Origin: an uncultured Acetatifactor sp.
GTDB taxonomy: Bacteria; Bacillota; Clostridia; Lachnospirales; Lachnospiraceae
Length of the DNA stretch: 64,000 nt
Assembly: GCA_944383825.1 (NCBI GenBank)
Contig: CALWRA010000002.1
Coordinates: forward strand, 97,259 to 161,258
Direction of reading: 5' to 3'
Made by a program: the position numbers and the translations under genes. Below the pieces are notes generated by a model, which did not search any database, was not told the DNA's origin, and worked only from the letters and a program-made list of their open reading frames with translations. Each line of letters starts with the position of its first letter. The first letter of the stretch is position 1. Of this stretch, positions 1 to 9,579 are shown one piece after another.

Positions 1-1308
1 ACAGACGCCTCTGGTAAATTTGAAAAAGGTCTTGACCCCAGAAATGCGGAAAACGCCATAAACCGGGCATGTCAGCTGATTGAAGAACTTGGATGCGGAG
101 AGGTAGTGGGAGGCATGGTTGACGTAAAAGAGCCCATAGCCCCCCTGCGGCGGATTTCTTTTTCTCCGGAAGGAATCAATAAACTTTTGGGAACCGATAT
201 ATCCAGGGAGGAAATGCTCCGGATATTCCGCCAGGAGGAGCTGACGTATGATCAGGAGAGGGAAGAGCTGGTCATTCCTTCCTTCCGTCAGGATCTGGAG
301 GGAACGGCGGACATTGCAGAAGAGGTGGCCAGATTTTACGGATATGACAAAATTCCCACTACCCTGCCCAATGGAGAGGCCACTACGGGCAAGCTTTCCT
401 ATAAGCTTCGGGTGGAACAGAAGGTGAAGGATATTGCAGAGTACTGTGGATTTTCACAGGGAATGTGCTATTCCTTTGAAAGTCCCAGAGTATACGACAA
501 GCTGATGATTGCCGGGGATGATCCTCTGCGCAGAGCCATCACCATTGCCAATCCTCTGGGAGAGGATTTCTCTATTATGAGAACGATTTCCTTAAACGGA
601 ATGCTGAATAGCCTGGCTGTGAATTTTAACCGCAGGAACAAAAACGTAAAGCTTTATGAGCTTGGCAATATTTATATTCCCGGAAAGCTGCCGCTTACGG
701 AGCTTCCCGATGAGAGGATGCAGCTTACCCTTGGATTTTACGGAGAAGGAGATTTCTATACCTTAAAGGGTGTGCTGGAGGAGCTGCTGGAAGGAATTGG
801 AATGCGCAGAAAGCCGGAATATGACCCCAACGCGGAAAAAACATTTCTTCATCCGGGCCGTCAGGCTCTTGTAAAGTATGATGGGATTCAGATCGGATAT
901 TTGGGTGAAATTCATCCGGATGTTCTTGACAATTATGGAATTGGAGCCAGAACATATGCCGCAGTGCTGGATATGCCCGCATTGATTCCTTTTACCACTT
1001 TTGACAGGAAATATGAAGGAATTGCAAGATTCCCGGCGGTTAGCAGGGACATCAGCATGGTGGTGCCGGACTCCGTTATGGTGGGAGAGATCGAGCATGT
1101 GATAGAGCAACGAGGAGGAAAGCTGCTGGAGAGCTACCAGCTCTTTGACATTTATCAGGGAAGTCAGATCAGGGAAGGCTATAAATCCGTAGCATACTCT
1201 ATTACTTTTAGGGCAAAGGACAGAACGCTGGAGGATGGGGATGTGAATGCAGCTATGAAGAAAATTTTGAATGGTCTCAGTCAGCTTGGAATAGAGCTTA
1301 GACAATAA
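1..1308 (+). CDS. pheT: Phenylalanyl-tRNA synthetase beta subunit, 3' part
   Basis: The beta chain of the alpha2beta2 enzyme that charges tRNA-Phe in the cytoplasm. The reading frame is open from base 1, so the N-terminal part (tRNA-binding EMAP-like domain and most of the B3/B4 editing domain) lies outside the window. What remains starts with the end of B3/B4 (SGKFEKGLDPRNAENAI). It is followed by the B5 domain (about window residues 45-120, ending in the helix EEVARFYGYDKIPTTLP), the catalytic-like core, and a C-terminal FDX-ACB anticodon-binding domain (RFPAVSRDISMVV to the end). The normal partner pheS would lie upstream. The gene ends in TAA and is followed by a 70-base gap before the aminopeptidase. 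The identification is firm; only the 5' truncation by the window edge is unusual. Confidence 0.97.
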   Translation, partial: TDASGKFEKGLDPRNAENAINRACQLIEELGCGEVVGGMVDVKEPIAPLRRISFSPEGINKLLGTDISREEMLRIFRQEELTYDQEREELVIPSFRQDLEGTADIAEEVARFYGYDKIPTTLPNGEATTGKLSYKLRVEQKVKDIAEYCGFSQGMCYSFESPRVYDKLMIAGDDPLRRAITIANPLGEDFSIMRTISLNGMLNSLAVNFNRRNKNVKLYELGNIYIPGKLPLTELPDERMQLTLGFYGEGDFYTLKGVLEELLEGIGMRRKPEYDPNAEKTFLHPGRQALVKYDGIQIGYLGEIHPDVLDNYGIGARTYAAVLDMPALIPFTTFDRKYEGIARFPAVSRDISMVVPDSVMVGEIEHVIEQRGGKLLESYQLFDIYQGSQIREGYKSVAYSITFRAKDRTLEDGDVNAAMKKILNGLSQLGIELRQ

Positions 1309-1378
1309 TGGGAGAAAGTGTGGAATTTCTTTTATGTAATGAATTGACACCCGCTGAAGCGGGCAGGGAGGTATAAAA

Positions 1379-2830
1379 ATGGAAAGAAAGAATGTGTGGG
1401 AAACCTATGATGCCAGAGAGCTGAAGAAGCTGGAGGCTTTTTGCAAAGATTATCGGGAATTCCTGGATCAGGGAAAAACAGAAAGAGAGTGTATTGACAC
1501 CATTGTAAATACCATTGAGGACGCGGGATACAGGGAGCTGGAAACTCTGGTCAAAAACGGCGAAAAGCTGAAAAAGGGCGACAAGGTGTACAGCGTCTGG
1601 ATGAACAAATCCATAGTGATGTTTCAGATAGGCGCAAAGCCCATGCGTGATGGAATGAATATTCTTGGAGCGCATATTGACAGTCCCAGACTGGATATTA
1701 AACAGAATCCTCTTTATGAAGAGGGCGGCTTTGCTTATTTGGATACTCATTATTACGGCGGAGTCAAAAAATATCAGTGGGTCACGATCCCTCTTGCCAT
1801 ACACGGTGTGGTTGTGAAAAAGGATGGCACCACTGTGGAGATTCATATCGGTGAAAATGATGATGATCCTGTGTTTTTCGTATCTGATCTTTTGATTCAT
1901 CTGGCTCAGGAGCAGTTGGAGAAGAAGGCGGCCAAGGTGATTGAGGGGGAAGCGCTGGATATTATTATCGGCAATAAGCCTCTGGTGATGGATAAAAAGT
2001 CCAAAAATAAGAAGGAAGATGCTTCAGACTCCCATAAGAAAGAGACTGAGAAAAGCGCTGGAAGGGAAGCGGTAAAGGCCGGTATCCTGAATATTCTGAA
2101 GGAGAATTACGAATTAGAGGAAGAGGACTTTATCTCTGCGGAATTGGAGGTGGTTCCTGCGGGAAGAGCCAGGGAGGCAGGGCTTGACCGCAGTATGATA
2201 CTCGCCTATGGGCAGGATGACAGGGTATGCGCGTATACCTCCATGAGAGCAATGCTGGATGTGGGAGAAACGGACAGGACGCTGTGCTGCATATTGGTGG
2301 ATAAGGAGGAAATCGGTTCCGTGGGAGCGACAGGTATGCAGTCCCGCTTCTTTGAAAATGCAGCGGCTGAGGTCATGGAGCTTTGCGGAGAGTACAGTGA
2401 GCTGAATTTAAGAAAATGTCTGTCCCGCTGCTGTATGCTTTCCTCAGATGTGAGCAGCGCATTTGATCCTTCCTATGCAGGGAGTTTTGACAAAAAGAAT
2501 GTGGCCTATCTGGGAAAAGGCATGGTATTCAATAAATTTACCGGGGCGCGGGGAAAAGCGGGATCCAATGATGCAAATGCGGAGTATATCGCTCATATCC
2601 GCCATATCTTTGACAAAAAGAAAATATGCTTCCAGACGGCGGAGCTGGGAAAAGTAGATCTGGGAGGAGGAGGAACCATCGCGTATATTCTGGCTCTTTA
2701 TGGTATGAATGTCATAGATAGCGGCGTGGCGGTGCTGAATATGCATGCTCCCTGGGAGGCAACCAGCAAGGCGGACGTCTATGAAGCCTACAGAGGATAT
2801 AAAGCGTTTGCAGAGGGGGCAAGCCTCTGA
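1379..2830 (+). CDS. M18 family aminopeptidase (aspartyl aminopeptidase type)
   Basis: A cytosolic metallo-aminopeptidase of family M18, 483 residues, releasing N-terminal (typically acidic) residues from peptides. Visible motifs are [10 protein letters not shown] near residue 98 (metal His-x-Asp), DDRVC near residue 280, the catalytic [12 protein letters not shown] near residue 306, and the C-terminal [12 protein letters not shown] with the last metal His. A lysine-rich insert at about residues 200-225 ([20 protein letters not shown]) makes it slightly longer than short M18 members; this insert is typical of the clostridial 'aminopeptidase 1' subgroup. The start ATG at 1379 follows a GGGAGG site. 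The stop TGA overlaps the ATG of queA by one base, so the two are translationally coupled. Confidence 0.93.
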   Translation: MERKNVWETYDARELKKLEAFCKDYREFLDQGKTERECIDTIVNTIEDAGYRELETLVKNGEKLKKGDKVYSVWMNKSIVMFQIGAKPMRDGMNILGAHIDSPRLDIKQNPLYEEGGFAYLDTHYYGGVKKYQWVTIPLAIHGVVVKKDGTTVEIHIGENDDDPVFFVSDLLIHLAQEQLEKKAAKVIEGEALDIIIGNKPLVMDKKSKNKKEDASDSHKKETEKSAGREAVKAGILNILKENYELEEEDFISAELEVVPAGRAREAGLDRSMILAYGQDDRVCAYTSMRAMLDVGETDRTLCCILVDKEEIGSVGATGMQSRFFENAAAEVMELCGEYSELNLRKCLSRCCMLSSDVSSAFDPSYAGSFDKKNVAYLGKGMVFNKFTGARGKAGSNDANAEYIAHIRHIFDKKKICFQTAELGKVDLGGGGTIAYILALYGMNVIDSGVAVLNMHAPWEATSKADVYEAYRGYKAFAEGASL

Positions 2831-3867
2831 TGCAGCCTGTGCTGAAAAAATCTGATTTTTATTATGAGCTTCCCCAGGAACTGATTGCTCAGGATCCTCT
2901 GGAGGATCGCTCTTCCTCCCGGCTTTTGGTTCTGGACAAAAATACGGGGGCTGTGTCCCATGGTATTTTTCGTGAAATTACAGATTATCTTGAGCCGGGT
3001 GACTGTCTGGTTCTAAATGATACGAAGGTAATTCCGGCACGCCTTTTGGGAAGACGCTCAGAAACCGGAGGTCATGTGGAGGTGCTGCTCTTAAAGCGCA
3101 GAGATCATGACATTTGGGAGACTCTTGTAAAGCCCGGTAAAAAGTGCAGGCCGGGAGCCGTGCTTGACTTTGGGGATGGGTTGCTGAGGGCACGGGTTTT
3201 AGAGACCGTAGAGGAGGGCAACAGGCTGATTCAGTTTCAGTATCAGGGAATTTTTGAGGAGGTTTTGGACCGGCTGGGAGAGATGCCGCTTCCTCCATAC
3301 ATTACCCATAAGCTTCAGGATAAGAATCGGTATCAGACTGTTTATGCAAAATATGAGGGTTCTGCGGCGGCTCCTACGGCAGGACTTCATTTTACAAGAG
3401 AGCTTCTGGAGCGAATTGAAAGAAAGGGAGTTGAGACTGCCTATGTGACGCTTCATGTGGGACTGGGAACCTTTCGTCCTGTGAAGGAGGACAATGTGTC
3501 GGAACATCACATGCACTCGGAATATTATCAGGTGTCAGGGGAAGCAGCGGAAAAAATCAATCGGACTAAGAGAAAGGGAGGAAGAATTATCTGCGTGGGA
3601 ACTACCAGCTGCCGGACTCTGGAAAGCGCTTCGGATGAAAACGGCAGCATACTTCCTGGCAGCGGAAATACGGAAATTTTTATTTATCCGGGTTATCGTT
3701 TTAAGGTCATGGATGCTTTGATCACCAATTTCCACCTGCCGGAATCCACCCTTGTGATGCTGGTTTCCGCATTTGCCGGAAGAGAGAATGTGCTGAGAGC
3801 CTATAGAGAAGCGGTGAAAGAGAGGTATCGGTTTTTCAGCTTCGGAGACGCCATGCTTTTGATGTGA
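2830..3867 (+). CDS. queA: S-adenosylmethionine:tRNA ribosyltransferase-isomerase
   Basis: Transfers and isomerises the ribose of SAM onto 7-aminomethyl-7-deazaguanine in tRNA, giving epoxyqueuosine at the wobble position. It has 345 residues, the usual length. Family landmarks seen: the N-terminus [38 protein letters not shown], the [10 protein letters not shown] motif near residue 180, [10 protein letters not shown], and the C-terminal [22 protein letters not shown]. The start overlaps the stop of the aminopeptidase (TGATG), so it is co-translated with it. A hairpin terminator follows at 3888. Other queuosine genes (such as tgt) are not in the window. Confidence 0.97.
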   Translation: MQPVLKKSDFYYELPQELIAQDPLEDRSSSRLLVLDKNTGAVSHGIFREITDYLEPGDCLVLNDTKVIPARLLGRRSETGGHVEVLLLKRRDHDIWETLVKPGKKCRPGAVLDFGDGLLRARVLETVEEGNRLIQFQYQGIFEEVLDRLGEMPLPPYITHKLQDKNRYQTVYAKYEGSAAAPTAGLHFTRELLERIERKGVETAYVTLHVGLGTFRPVKEDNVSEHHMHSEYYQVSGEAAEKINRTKRKGGRIICVGTTSCRTLESASDENGSILPGSGNTEIFIYPGYRFKVMDALITNFHLPESTLVMLVSAFAGRENVLRAYREAVKERYRFFSFGDAMLLM

Positions 3868-3887
3868 GTAAATGTATGAGGCTAAAA

Positions 3888-3929
3888 GACCCGCAGAGCA
3901 CAATGTGATTGTGCCTTTGCGGGTCCTTT
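3888..3929 (+). terminator. Hairpin terminator after queA
   Basis: GACCCGCA pairs with TGCGGGTC, and inside it GCACAAT pairs with ATTGTGC around a GTG loop. A short T-rich stretch (CCTTT) follows. It closes the pheT-aminopeptidase-queA run. The T tract is short, so strength is uncertain. Confidence 0.7.
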
Positions 3930-4020
3930 GCATATTGGCATTAAGAGAAAGTGGCGATCTGCTGCATAGACTGACTTTCCTCCGGCTTTTTTTGTAACGC
4001 GCAGAAGAATATGATGCTTA

Positions 4021-4049
4021 TTGCAGACTTTTCAGAGCAGTGATATACT
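4021..4049 (+). promoter_or_regulatory. Sigma-A type promoter for PilZ-VanZ genes
   Basis: TTGCAG (4021-4026), 17-base spacer, TATACT (4044-4049), 64 bases before the PilZ start codon. The leader between them is very AT-rich and contains a second TATAAT at 4073 that lacks a good -35. Confidence 0.55.
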
Positions 4050-4113
4050 GTACTAATAAAGTATTTTAATGTTATAATTAATAATAAAAATTAGGAAATG
4101 GAGAAGTGTCATC

Positions 4114-4449
4114 ATGGAAGAGAGAAGAAGGAACAAAAGAACACAGCTGGAATCAGAGCTGATTATTAAGCGCCTGGACAGCGAGGAGGGGGAATCCGTA
4201 AAGATTTATGTCTCGGATGTATCCAGAAATGGCGTGGGATTTTCCTGCAGCGAACCTCTTTCCATTGGAGCGGTATACGAATCATATCTGACTCTCTGGA
4301 CCAAGGAAGTGCTTCACGCTTTTCTGAGAATTGTAAGAATCGAAATGGAAGAAGAAAATTTTTCTTACGGCGCTGTTTTTATCGGCATGTCAGAGACAGA
4401 TGCTTCCAGAATAGAGGCGTATCAGACAATCAGTGAAAATGAAGGGTAA
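4114..4449 (+). CDS. PilZ domain protein (c-di-GMP binding)
   Basis: A single-domain PilZ protein of 111 residues. The two hallmark c-di-GMP contacts are present: RRNKR near the N-terminus (RxxxR) and DVSRNGVGF near residue 47 (D/NxSxxG). No other domain is attached, so it would act as a stand-alone cyclic-di-GMP effector on an unknown partner. The start ATG follows GGAAATGGAGAAG. The 3' end overlaps the VanZ gene by up to 17 bases, which suggests the two are co-expressed. Target and phenotype cannot be read from the sequence. Confidence 0.85.
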   Translation: MEERRRNKRTQLESELIIKRLDSEEGESVKIYVSDVSRNGVGFSCSEPLSIGAVYESYLTLWTKEVLHAFLRIVRIEMEEENFSYGAVFIGMSETDASRIEAYQTISENEG

Positions 4450-4939
4450 AAAGGCGGTTACGGCATGGGCGGCGGGTCTGCTGCTGGTTCTTTATCTGCT
4501 GATTTTCGGATTTTCCGCACAGGATGGGGAGACCTCAGGAAGTATGAGTCTTTATATATCAGAAAAATGTGCCGGTATTGTGAATCATTTTACGAAAAAA
4601 GGTACTGACCATCGGACGCTGGAGGCTATGGCGGCATATTTTGAGCATCCTATACGGAAGATGGCTCACTTTGGGGAATACGCCTGTATGGGGGTTCTTG
4701 TTTATATTATGTGGAGTCCTTGGATACGTTTGAAAAGAAAGTTGTTTTTTCTTACGGGAACTTGGGTGCTTTTATCTGCTGCCGCAGATGAGCTGCACCA
4801 GTTTTTTGTGCCCGGAAGATACTGCAGCTTTTCCGATGTGATTTTGGATACCTGTGGAGGATGCTTCGGCGCGCTTGTTTGTGCGGTCATTTTTAAGTGG
4901 AGAAGTCGGCTTTTATCAAAACGCGACAGGGACACTTAA
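4439..4939 (+). CDS. VanZ-family membrane protein
   Basis: A small polytopic membrane protein of the VanZ family, about 166 residues. Members include the VanZ teicoplanin-resistance accessory protein and many of unknown function. Family features are FSAQDGETSGSMS after the first membrane segment, HPIRKMAHFGEYACMG (conserved K-x-x-H-x-x-E), and ADELHQFFVPGRYCSFSDVILDTCGG. Four hydrophobic segments are visible. The ATG at 4439 is chosen; a GTG two codons upstream (4433) is in frame and equally possible. The gene overlaps the PilZ gene end. A strong bidirectional terminator separates it from the convergent tyrA. Confidence 0.85.
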   Translation: MKGKKAVTAWAAGLLLVLYLLIFGFSAQDGETSGSMSLYISEKCAGIVNHFTKKGTDHRTLEAMAAYFEHPIRKMAHFGEYACMGVLVYIMWSPWIRLKRKLFFLTGTWVLLSAAADELHQFFVPGRYCSFSDVILDTCGGCFGALVCAVIFKWRSRLLSKRDRDT

Positions 4940-4957
4940 CATTTCCAACAGAGAGTG

Positions 4958-5013
4958 AAAAAGGCCGGGGCGGAATGACATTTTGGAAGATATGTCATGC
5001 CGCCCCGGCCTTT
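4958..5013. terminator. Bidirectional terminator between VanZ and tyrA
   Basis: AAAGGCCGGGGCGG pairs perfectly with CCGCCCCGGCCTTT, and the stem is extended inside by ATGACAT/ATGTCAT. It has A-rich and T-rich flanks, serving both convergent genes. The tyrA stop codon lies in its outer edge. Confidence 0.88.
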
Positions 5014-6112
5014 AGTCGGTTTTATGGACGAGATAGCCTTTGGCGCATAAGATACGGGACGCTTTTTTGATCGAAGCCTCCGCATAAAATTCAATTTTCA
5101 GGACTCCGCCCTCAAATTCCCTATTGTGTACGATACCGATATTCTTTATGCTGATTTGATTCAGGGCGAGGATTGTGGCAATTGCCGCCAGCGCTCCCGG
5201 TTCATCTGCAATGTCCAGATCCAGAGTGTAGGAACGTTTGATAGGGCCGCTGGATGCGTCAATAAAGGAATCTCTGTAAAGGCGGGCTCTGTCAAAAAAT
5301 TCGTACAGGGCAGTTTCATCTTTTTCCAGAAGGCTATCCTTTATTCGGGAAAGAGAATCTATGTAGGCTGAGAGCAGCCCGGCAATATTCTCTGTATTGG
5401 TCAGGCAGATTTGCTGCCACATGACAGGGGAGGAAGACGCAATTCTCGTAATGTCCTTGAATCCCCCGGCTGCAATCAGCCGCATAATGCCTTCGGAGGA
5501 GTCCTGTTCCTGAATCAGATTCACCAGGGAGGAGGCGATCACATGGGGCAGATGACTTATGGCTGCAGTTACATAGTCGTGGAGACGGCAGTCCATAACC
5601 AATGGAATTGCTCCCAACTTTAAAGCGAGATTCCTGTAAGCCTCAACCTTTCGGGAGGAAACCTTATCAGTTGGAGTAAGGATAAAGTAGGCGTTTTCCA
5701 GGAGAAGGGCTTTTGAGTTTACGTAGCCGGTCCGTTCGCTTCCTGTCATGGGATGCCCTCCGATGAACTGGGAGCTTAATCCGGCTGCCTCCACCGCGTG
5801 ATGAATCTGACTTTTTACGCTGCCCACATCTGTCAGCAGACAGGAGGGAGACAATATCTTTTTAACAGCCTTCAGGTTGGAATCATTTTTTTGTACGGGT
5901 GCGCATAAAAATAGATAATCGCAATGGGAAAAGCTTTCATCTATGGCACGGGCGGCCCGATCTGCAACCTTATCCCCAAGAGCCGCTTCCAGGGTCTCGG
6001 GATTTGTGTCGTATACAATGATTTTGACATTGGGAATTTTTTCTCTCAGAGCTCTGGCGATGGAGCCGCCGATCAGGCCCAGGCCGATAAAGCCGCAGGT
6101 AAGTGAATTCAT
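5012..6112 (-). CDS. tyrA: Prephenate dehydrogenase with C-terminal ACT domain
   Basis: Oxidises prephenate to 4-hydroxyphenylpyruvate in tyrosine biosynthesis; 366 residues. The N-terminal Rossmann motif is GFIGLGLIGGSIARAL. The catalytic core carries GGHPMTGSERTGY (catalytic His), and HLPHVIASSLVN lies in the helical dimerisation domain. Residues 295-366 form an ACT domain (YTLDLDIADEPGALAAIATIL), which suggests feedback control by tyrosine. The start codon overlaps the stop of the upstream aroF gene (ATGA), so the two aromatic enzymes form one operon with coupled translation. Confidence 0.95.
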   Translation of the reverse strand: MNSLTCGFIGLGLIGGSIARALREKIPNVKIIVYDTNPETLEAALGDKVADRAARAIDESFSHCDYLFLCAPVQKNDSNLKAVKKILSPSCLLTDVGSVKSQIHHAVEAAGLSSQFIGGHPMTGSERTGYVNSKALLLENAYFILTPTDKVSSRKVEAYRNLALKLGAIPLVMDCRLHDYVTAAISHLPHVIASSLVNLIQEQDSSEGIMRLIAAGGFKDITRIASSSPVMWQQICLTNTENIAGLLSAYIDSLSRIKDSLLEKDETALYEFFDRARLYRDSFIDASSGPIKRSYTLDLDIADEPGALAAIATILALNQISIKNIGIVHNREFEGGVLKIEFYAEASIKKASRILCAKGYLVHKTD

Positions 6113-7152
6113 AGCGCTGTCTCTCCTTCAGAAGGAATCCGGAAATTCCGCCCTACAATATTACAAAAGGGGGCAAGCTCCCGGGTCAGCCGGTCAAAAT
6201 GTTCAAAGGTCAGTGACTGAGGCCCATCGGACAGGGCGTGCGCCGGATCGTTGTGAACCTCAATCATCAATCCGTCCGCTCCGCAGGCCGCCGCCGCCTT
6301 TGCCATGGAAGGCACATACTTATAAGCCCCGGTGGAATGAGAGGGATCCACAATTACAGGAAGATGAGTTTTTTCTTTCAGCACCGGAATCGCGCTGATG
6401 TCCAGGGTGTTGCGCGTAGCGGTTTCAAAAGTGCGAATGCCCCGTTCACACAAGACCACATTGGGATTGCCCTCAGACATAATGTATTCTGCCGCATTCA
6501 GCCATTCGTCAATGGTGGAGCACAATCCTCTTTTGAGCAAAACAGGAAGGCCGGATCTTCCCGCCTCCTTTAGCAGGATAAAATTCTGCATATTGCGTGC
6601 GCCGATTTGAATCATATCCACATATTTTACGGCGGCCTCAATGGCTTCCTGGCTGACTACCTCGCAGATGGTGGCAAGGCCGGTTTCTTCGCTGGCCCGC
6701 TTCATGTAGCGTAGTCCTTCTTCTTCAAGGCCCTGAAAGGAGTATGGGGAGGTGCGCGGTTTGTATGCTCCTCCCCTTAAAATAGATGCGCCGGAGGACT
6801 TGACTGCTCTGGCAATGCACATGAGCTGCTCCTCGGTTTCAACGGCGCAGGGGCCTGCCATTATGGCGAAGGTGTCAGGTCCGATAAAAGCGTTGCCCAC
6901 TTTGACTTGGGTAGGCTCCGGATGAAATTTTTTGTTGGCGAGCTTGTAGCTTTCCGTGACGGGGACAATGCGGTCCACGTCCTTATATACTGTCAGATTT
7001 TCAGGGGAAAGCCTGGTTTTATCCCCCACCGCGCCGATAATGGTCACTTCTTCCCCTTTGGAGAGATGAACGGTGAGGCCGTTGGATTCAATATAGTTTA
7101 CAACAGCCTTTATGCTTGAATCGGCAGCTCCGGGTTTCATAACTATGATCAT
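6109..7152 (-). CDS. aroF: 3-deoxy-7-phosphoheptulonate synthase (DAHP synthase, I-beta type)
   Basis: Condenses phosphoenolpyruvate with erythrose 4-phosphate, the first step of the shikimate pathway; 347 residues. The N-terminal 70 residues form the ferredoxin-like extension typical of the AroA-I-beta group (MIIVMKPGAADSSIKAVVNYI), which carries feedback control in relatives. The barrel has the metal Cys in MAGPCAVE, LRGGAYKPRTSPYSFQG, the metal His in VDPSHSTG and Glu/His in LMIEVHNDP. It is first in the operon, with a ribosome site AGAGGAA before the ATG and a good promoter upstream. Pairing with tyrA suggests the product is channelled toward tyrosine/phenylalanine. Confidence 0.96.
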   Translation of the reverse strand: MIIVMKPGAADSSIKAVVNYIESNGLTVHLSKGEEVTIIGAVGDKTRLSPENLTVYKDVDRIVPVTESYKLANKKFHPEPTQVKVGNAFIGPDTFAIMAGPCAVETEEQLMCIARAVKSSGASILRGGAYKPRTSPYSFQGLEEEGLRYMKRASEETGLATICEVVSQEAIEAAVKYVDMIQIGARNMQNFILLKEAGRSGLPVLLKRGLCSTIDEWLNAAEYIMSEGNPNVVLCERGIRTFETATRNTLDISAIPVLKEKTHLPVIVDPSHSTGAYKYVPSMAKAAAACGADGLMIEVHNDPAHALSDGPQSLTFEHFDRLTRELAPFCNIVGRNFRIPSEGETAL

Positions 7153-7234
7153 ACGGTTCCTCTTTTCTGCGCTGTCTTTTTTATAAGAGCCATGCCCGAC
7201 AGCACGGGGGCGGAAGCTCTCTGATCTTTTTAAG

Positions 7235-7263
7235 ACTATATCACTTTAACGTGCGAAAGTCAA
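7235..7263 (-). promoter_or_regulatory. Sigma-A promoter of the aroF-tyrA operon
   Basis: Read on the minus strand: TTGACT (7263-7258), 17-base spacer, TATAGT (7240-7235). The leader to the aroF start is about 75 bases and contains no T-box core that I can see. Confidence 0.75.
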
Positions 7264-7321
7264 CAGAATTATTAGCGCGGCGAAAAAAATATATTAAGTG
7301 TGCAAAAATACCAATAATGAC

Positions 7322-7350
7322 TTGTCATATGAGAGCGGATTTAGTAAAAT
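7322..7350 (+). promoter_or_regulatory. Promoter of the EF-G-like gene
   Basis: TTGTCA (7322-7327), 17-base spacer, TAAAAT (7345-7350), about 75 bases before the start codon. It is divergent from the aroF promoter, with about 60 bases between the two -35 boxes. Confidence 0.65.
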
Positions 7351-7425
7351 AACCATATGGGAATGGACTTTCCAATTTGAGTTTTGGCAGGATACTCAAA
7401 ATACATCGAAATTGGAGGAAAACAT

Positions 7426-9519
7426 ATGAATGTTTACACAACTGAAAAAATCCGTAACATTGTTTTGCTGGGCCACGGAGGCAGCGGTAAGACCAGCCTG
7501 GCGGAGGCAATGGCTTATCTGTCCGGCATTACTTCGAGATTGGGAAAGGTTTCTGACGGTAATACCGTAAGTGACTACAGTAAGGAGGAACAGAAGAGAA
7601 AGTTTTCCATAAATACGTCCGTGATCCCCATAGAATGGGAAGGCTATAAAATCAATGTGCTGGATGCCCCGGGTTATTTTGATTTCGTGGGTGAGGCTGA
7701 GGAGGCTGTCAGTGCGGCTACGGCAGCGATTATCGTAGTGAACGGCAAAGCCGGAATCGAAGTGGGAACCCAGAAGGCATGGGAGCTTTGCGACAAATAT
7801 AAGCTGCCCAGATTTATTTACGTCTCCAATATGGATGTGGATAACGCCTCTTTCCGTCAGGTAGTGGAGGATATGACAAATCTGTACGGCAAAAAGATAG
7901 CACCCTTCCATCTTCCTATCCGTGAAAATGAGAAATTTGTGGGCTATATCAATGTAATTACCGAAACGGGCAACCGCTGGCAGGGCAAGGAAGTGGTTCC
8001 CTGCGAGGTGCCCGAATACAATAAGGCAAACCTTCAAATCTGCAGGGACACTTTGATGGAAGCTGTGGCTGAGACAAGCGAGGAATTCATGGAAAGGTAT
8101 TTCGGGGGAGAAACCTTTTCCGAAGCCGAGATCAGGGCGGCCCTCAGAACCAATGTCTGTGATGGGAGCATCGTTCCCATATCTATGGGATCCAACACAC
8201 TGTGCCAGGGTGTGTACACCCTGCTGGACGACATTGTGAAATATATGCCCAGCCCCGAGAATAGTGAGGTCGCAGGCATCAATATGAAGACCAATGAAAT
8301 TTATCATGCGGATTATGACTTCTCCAAGGCAAAATCAGCATATATCTGGAAAACCATCGTAGATCCCTTTATCGGCAAATATTCCTTAATAAAAGTAAAT
8401 TCCGGCGTATTTAAAACGGATGACCTGATCTATAATGTGGATAAGGATATTGAAGAAAAGATTGGAAAGATTTACGTGCTTCAGGGAAACAAACCTCTGG
8501 AGGTAAGCGAGCTTCATGCGGGAGACATCGGAGCTTTTGCCAAGCTGACGGCAGCCAGAACAGGAAATAGTCTTTCTACCAAGGCAACGCCCATTAAATA
8601 TGGCAGGTTTGATATTTCCACACCTTATACATATATGAGGTACAAGCCGAAGAACAAAGGAGATGTGGATAAGATTTCCCAGGCTCTTCAAAAGATGACT
8701 CACGAAGATCTGACGCTTAGGGTTGTGAATGATTCCGAGAACAGGCAAATGCTTTTGTATGGAATGGGTGACCAGCATCTGGAGGTGGTTGTCAGCAGGC
8801 TGTTGAATGAGTATAAGGTGGAAGTGGAGCTTGCAAGACCGAAGATCGCGTACAGGGAGACCATAAAGAAAGAGTCCGACGTGGAATATAAATACAAAAA
8901 GCAGTCTGGCGGACATGGGCAATATGGACATGTAAAAATGAGATTTTCGCCCTCTGGAGATCTGACTGCTCCCTTTGTGTTTGAGCAGGAAGTGGTGGGC
9001 GGAGCCGTTCCAAAGAACTTCTTCCCGGCGGTGGAAAAGGGGCTGCAGGAATCCGTTCTCAAGGGGCCTATGGCTGCTTATCCCGTAGTAGGTGTGAAGG
9101 CGGTGCTTTACGATGGCTCCTATCATCCGGTGGATTCTTCGGAAATGGCATTTAAAATGGCAACCATACAGGCTTTCAAAAAAGGTTTTATGGAAGCGCA
9201 TCCCGTTCTTCTGGAGCCCATCGCTTCCCTGAAGGTGACAGTTCCGGATTCATATACCGGGGACGTTATGGGGGATTTGAACAAGCGAAGAGGCCGAGTG
9301 CTGGGAATGAATCCTATTGCCGGAGGAAAACAGATGATCGAGGCCGACATTCCTATGAGCGGATTGTACGGCTACTGCACGGATTTGCGCTCCATGACAG
9401 GAGGACGGGGAGAGTATTCCTATGAATTTTCGCGTTATGAGCAGGCGCCCTCCGATGTCCAGGAGAAAGAGGTTGCTGCAAGAGCGGCAAAGGTTGCGGA
9501 GAACAGTGCGGACGACTGA
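7426..9519 (+). CDS. Elongation factor G paralogue (EF-G-like GTPase)
   Basis: A five-domain translational GTPase of EF-G architecture, 697 residues, close in length to true EF-G. The G1 loop is GHGGSGKT. The G3 region reads DAPGYFDF where canonical EF-G has DTPGHVDF, so the catalytic switch-2 histidine is replaced by tyrosine. The G4 region reads SNMDVDNASF rather than NKMD. Domain IV is recognisable (YKKQSGGHGQYGHVKMRF) as is domain V (MSGLYGYCTDLRSMTGGRGEYSYEF). This matches the EF-G paralogue ('FusA2-like') group rather than the main fusA of a str operon; no ribosomal protein genes are adjacent. The ATG at 7426 follows TTGGAGGAA, whereas an upstream in-frame ATG-type start at 7384 lacks a site. 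Whether it hydrolyses GTP cannot be told from sequence. Confidence 0.9.
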   Translation: MNVYTTEKIRNIVLLGHGGSGKTSLAEAMAYLSGITSRLGKVSDGNTVSDYSKEEQKRKFSINTSVIPIEWEGYKINVLDAPGYFDFVGEAEEAVSAATAAIIVVNGKAGIEVGTQKAWELCDKYKLPRFIYVSNMDVDNASFRQVVEDMTNLYGKKIAPFHLPIRENEKFVGYINVITETGNRWQGKEVVPCEVPEYNKANLQICRDTLMEAVAETSEEFMERYFGGETFSEAEIRAALRTNVCDGSIVPISMGSNTLCQGVYTLLDDIVKYMPSPENSEVAGINMKTNEIYHADYDFSKAKSAYIWKTIVDPFIGKYSLIKVNSGVFKTDDLIYNVDKDIEEKIGKIYVLQGNKPLEVSELHAGDIGAFAKLTAARTGNSLSTKATPIKYGRFDISTPYTYMRYKPKNKGDVDKISQALQKMTHEDLTLRVVNDSENRQMLLYGMGDQHLEVVVSRLLNEYKVEVELARPKIAYRETIKKESDVEYKYKKQSGGHGQYGHVKMRFSPSGDLTAPFVFEQEVVGGAVPKNFFPAVEKGLQESVLKGPMAAYPVVGVKAVLYDGSYHPVDSSEMAFKMATIQAFKKGFMEAHPVLLEPIASLKVTVPDSYTGDVMGDLNKRRGRVLGMNPIAGGKQMIEADIPMSGLYGYCTDLRSMTGGRGEYSYEFSRYEQAPSDVQEKEVAARAAKVAENSADD

Positions 9520-9579
9520 GCGGGCAAGTATGTTTGAAATATCCCTCCGCACCAAGAAAAATATCCGGGAGAATTTTTC

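Noticed and set aside
7153..7234. A riboswitch or T-box in the aroF leader
   Set aside because: The leader is only about 75 bases and has no T-box core or terminator-like hairpin with a T run.
7396..8307. 303-codon minus-strand frame opposite the EF-G-like gene
   Set aside because: A shadow of a clear translational GTPase; no protein features of its own.
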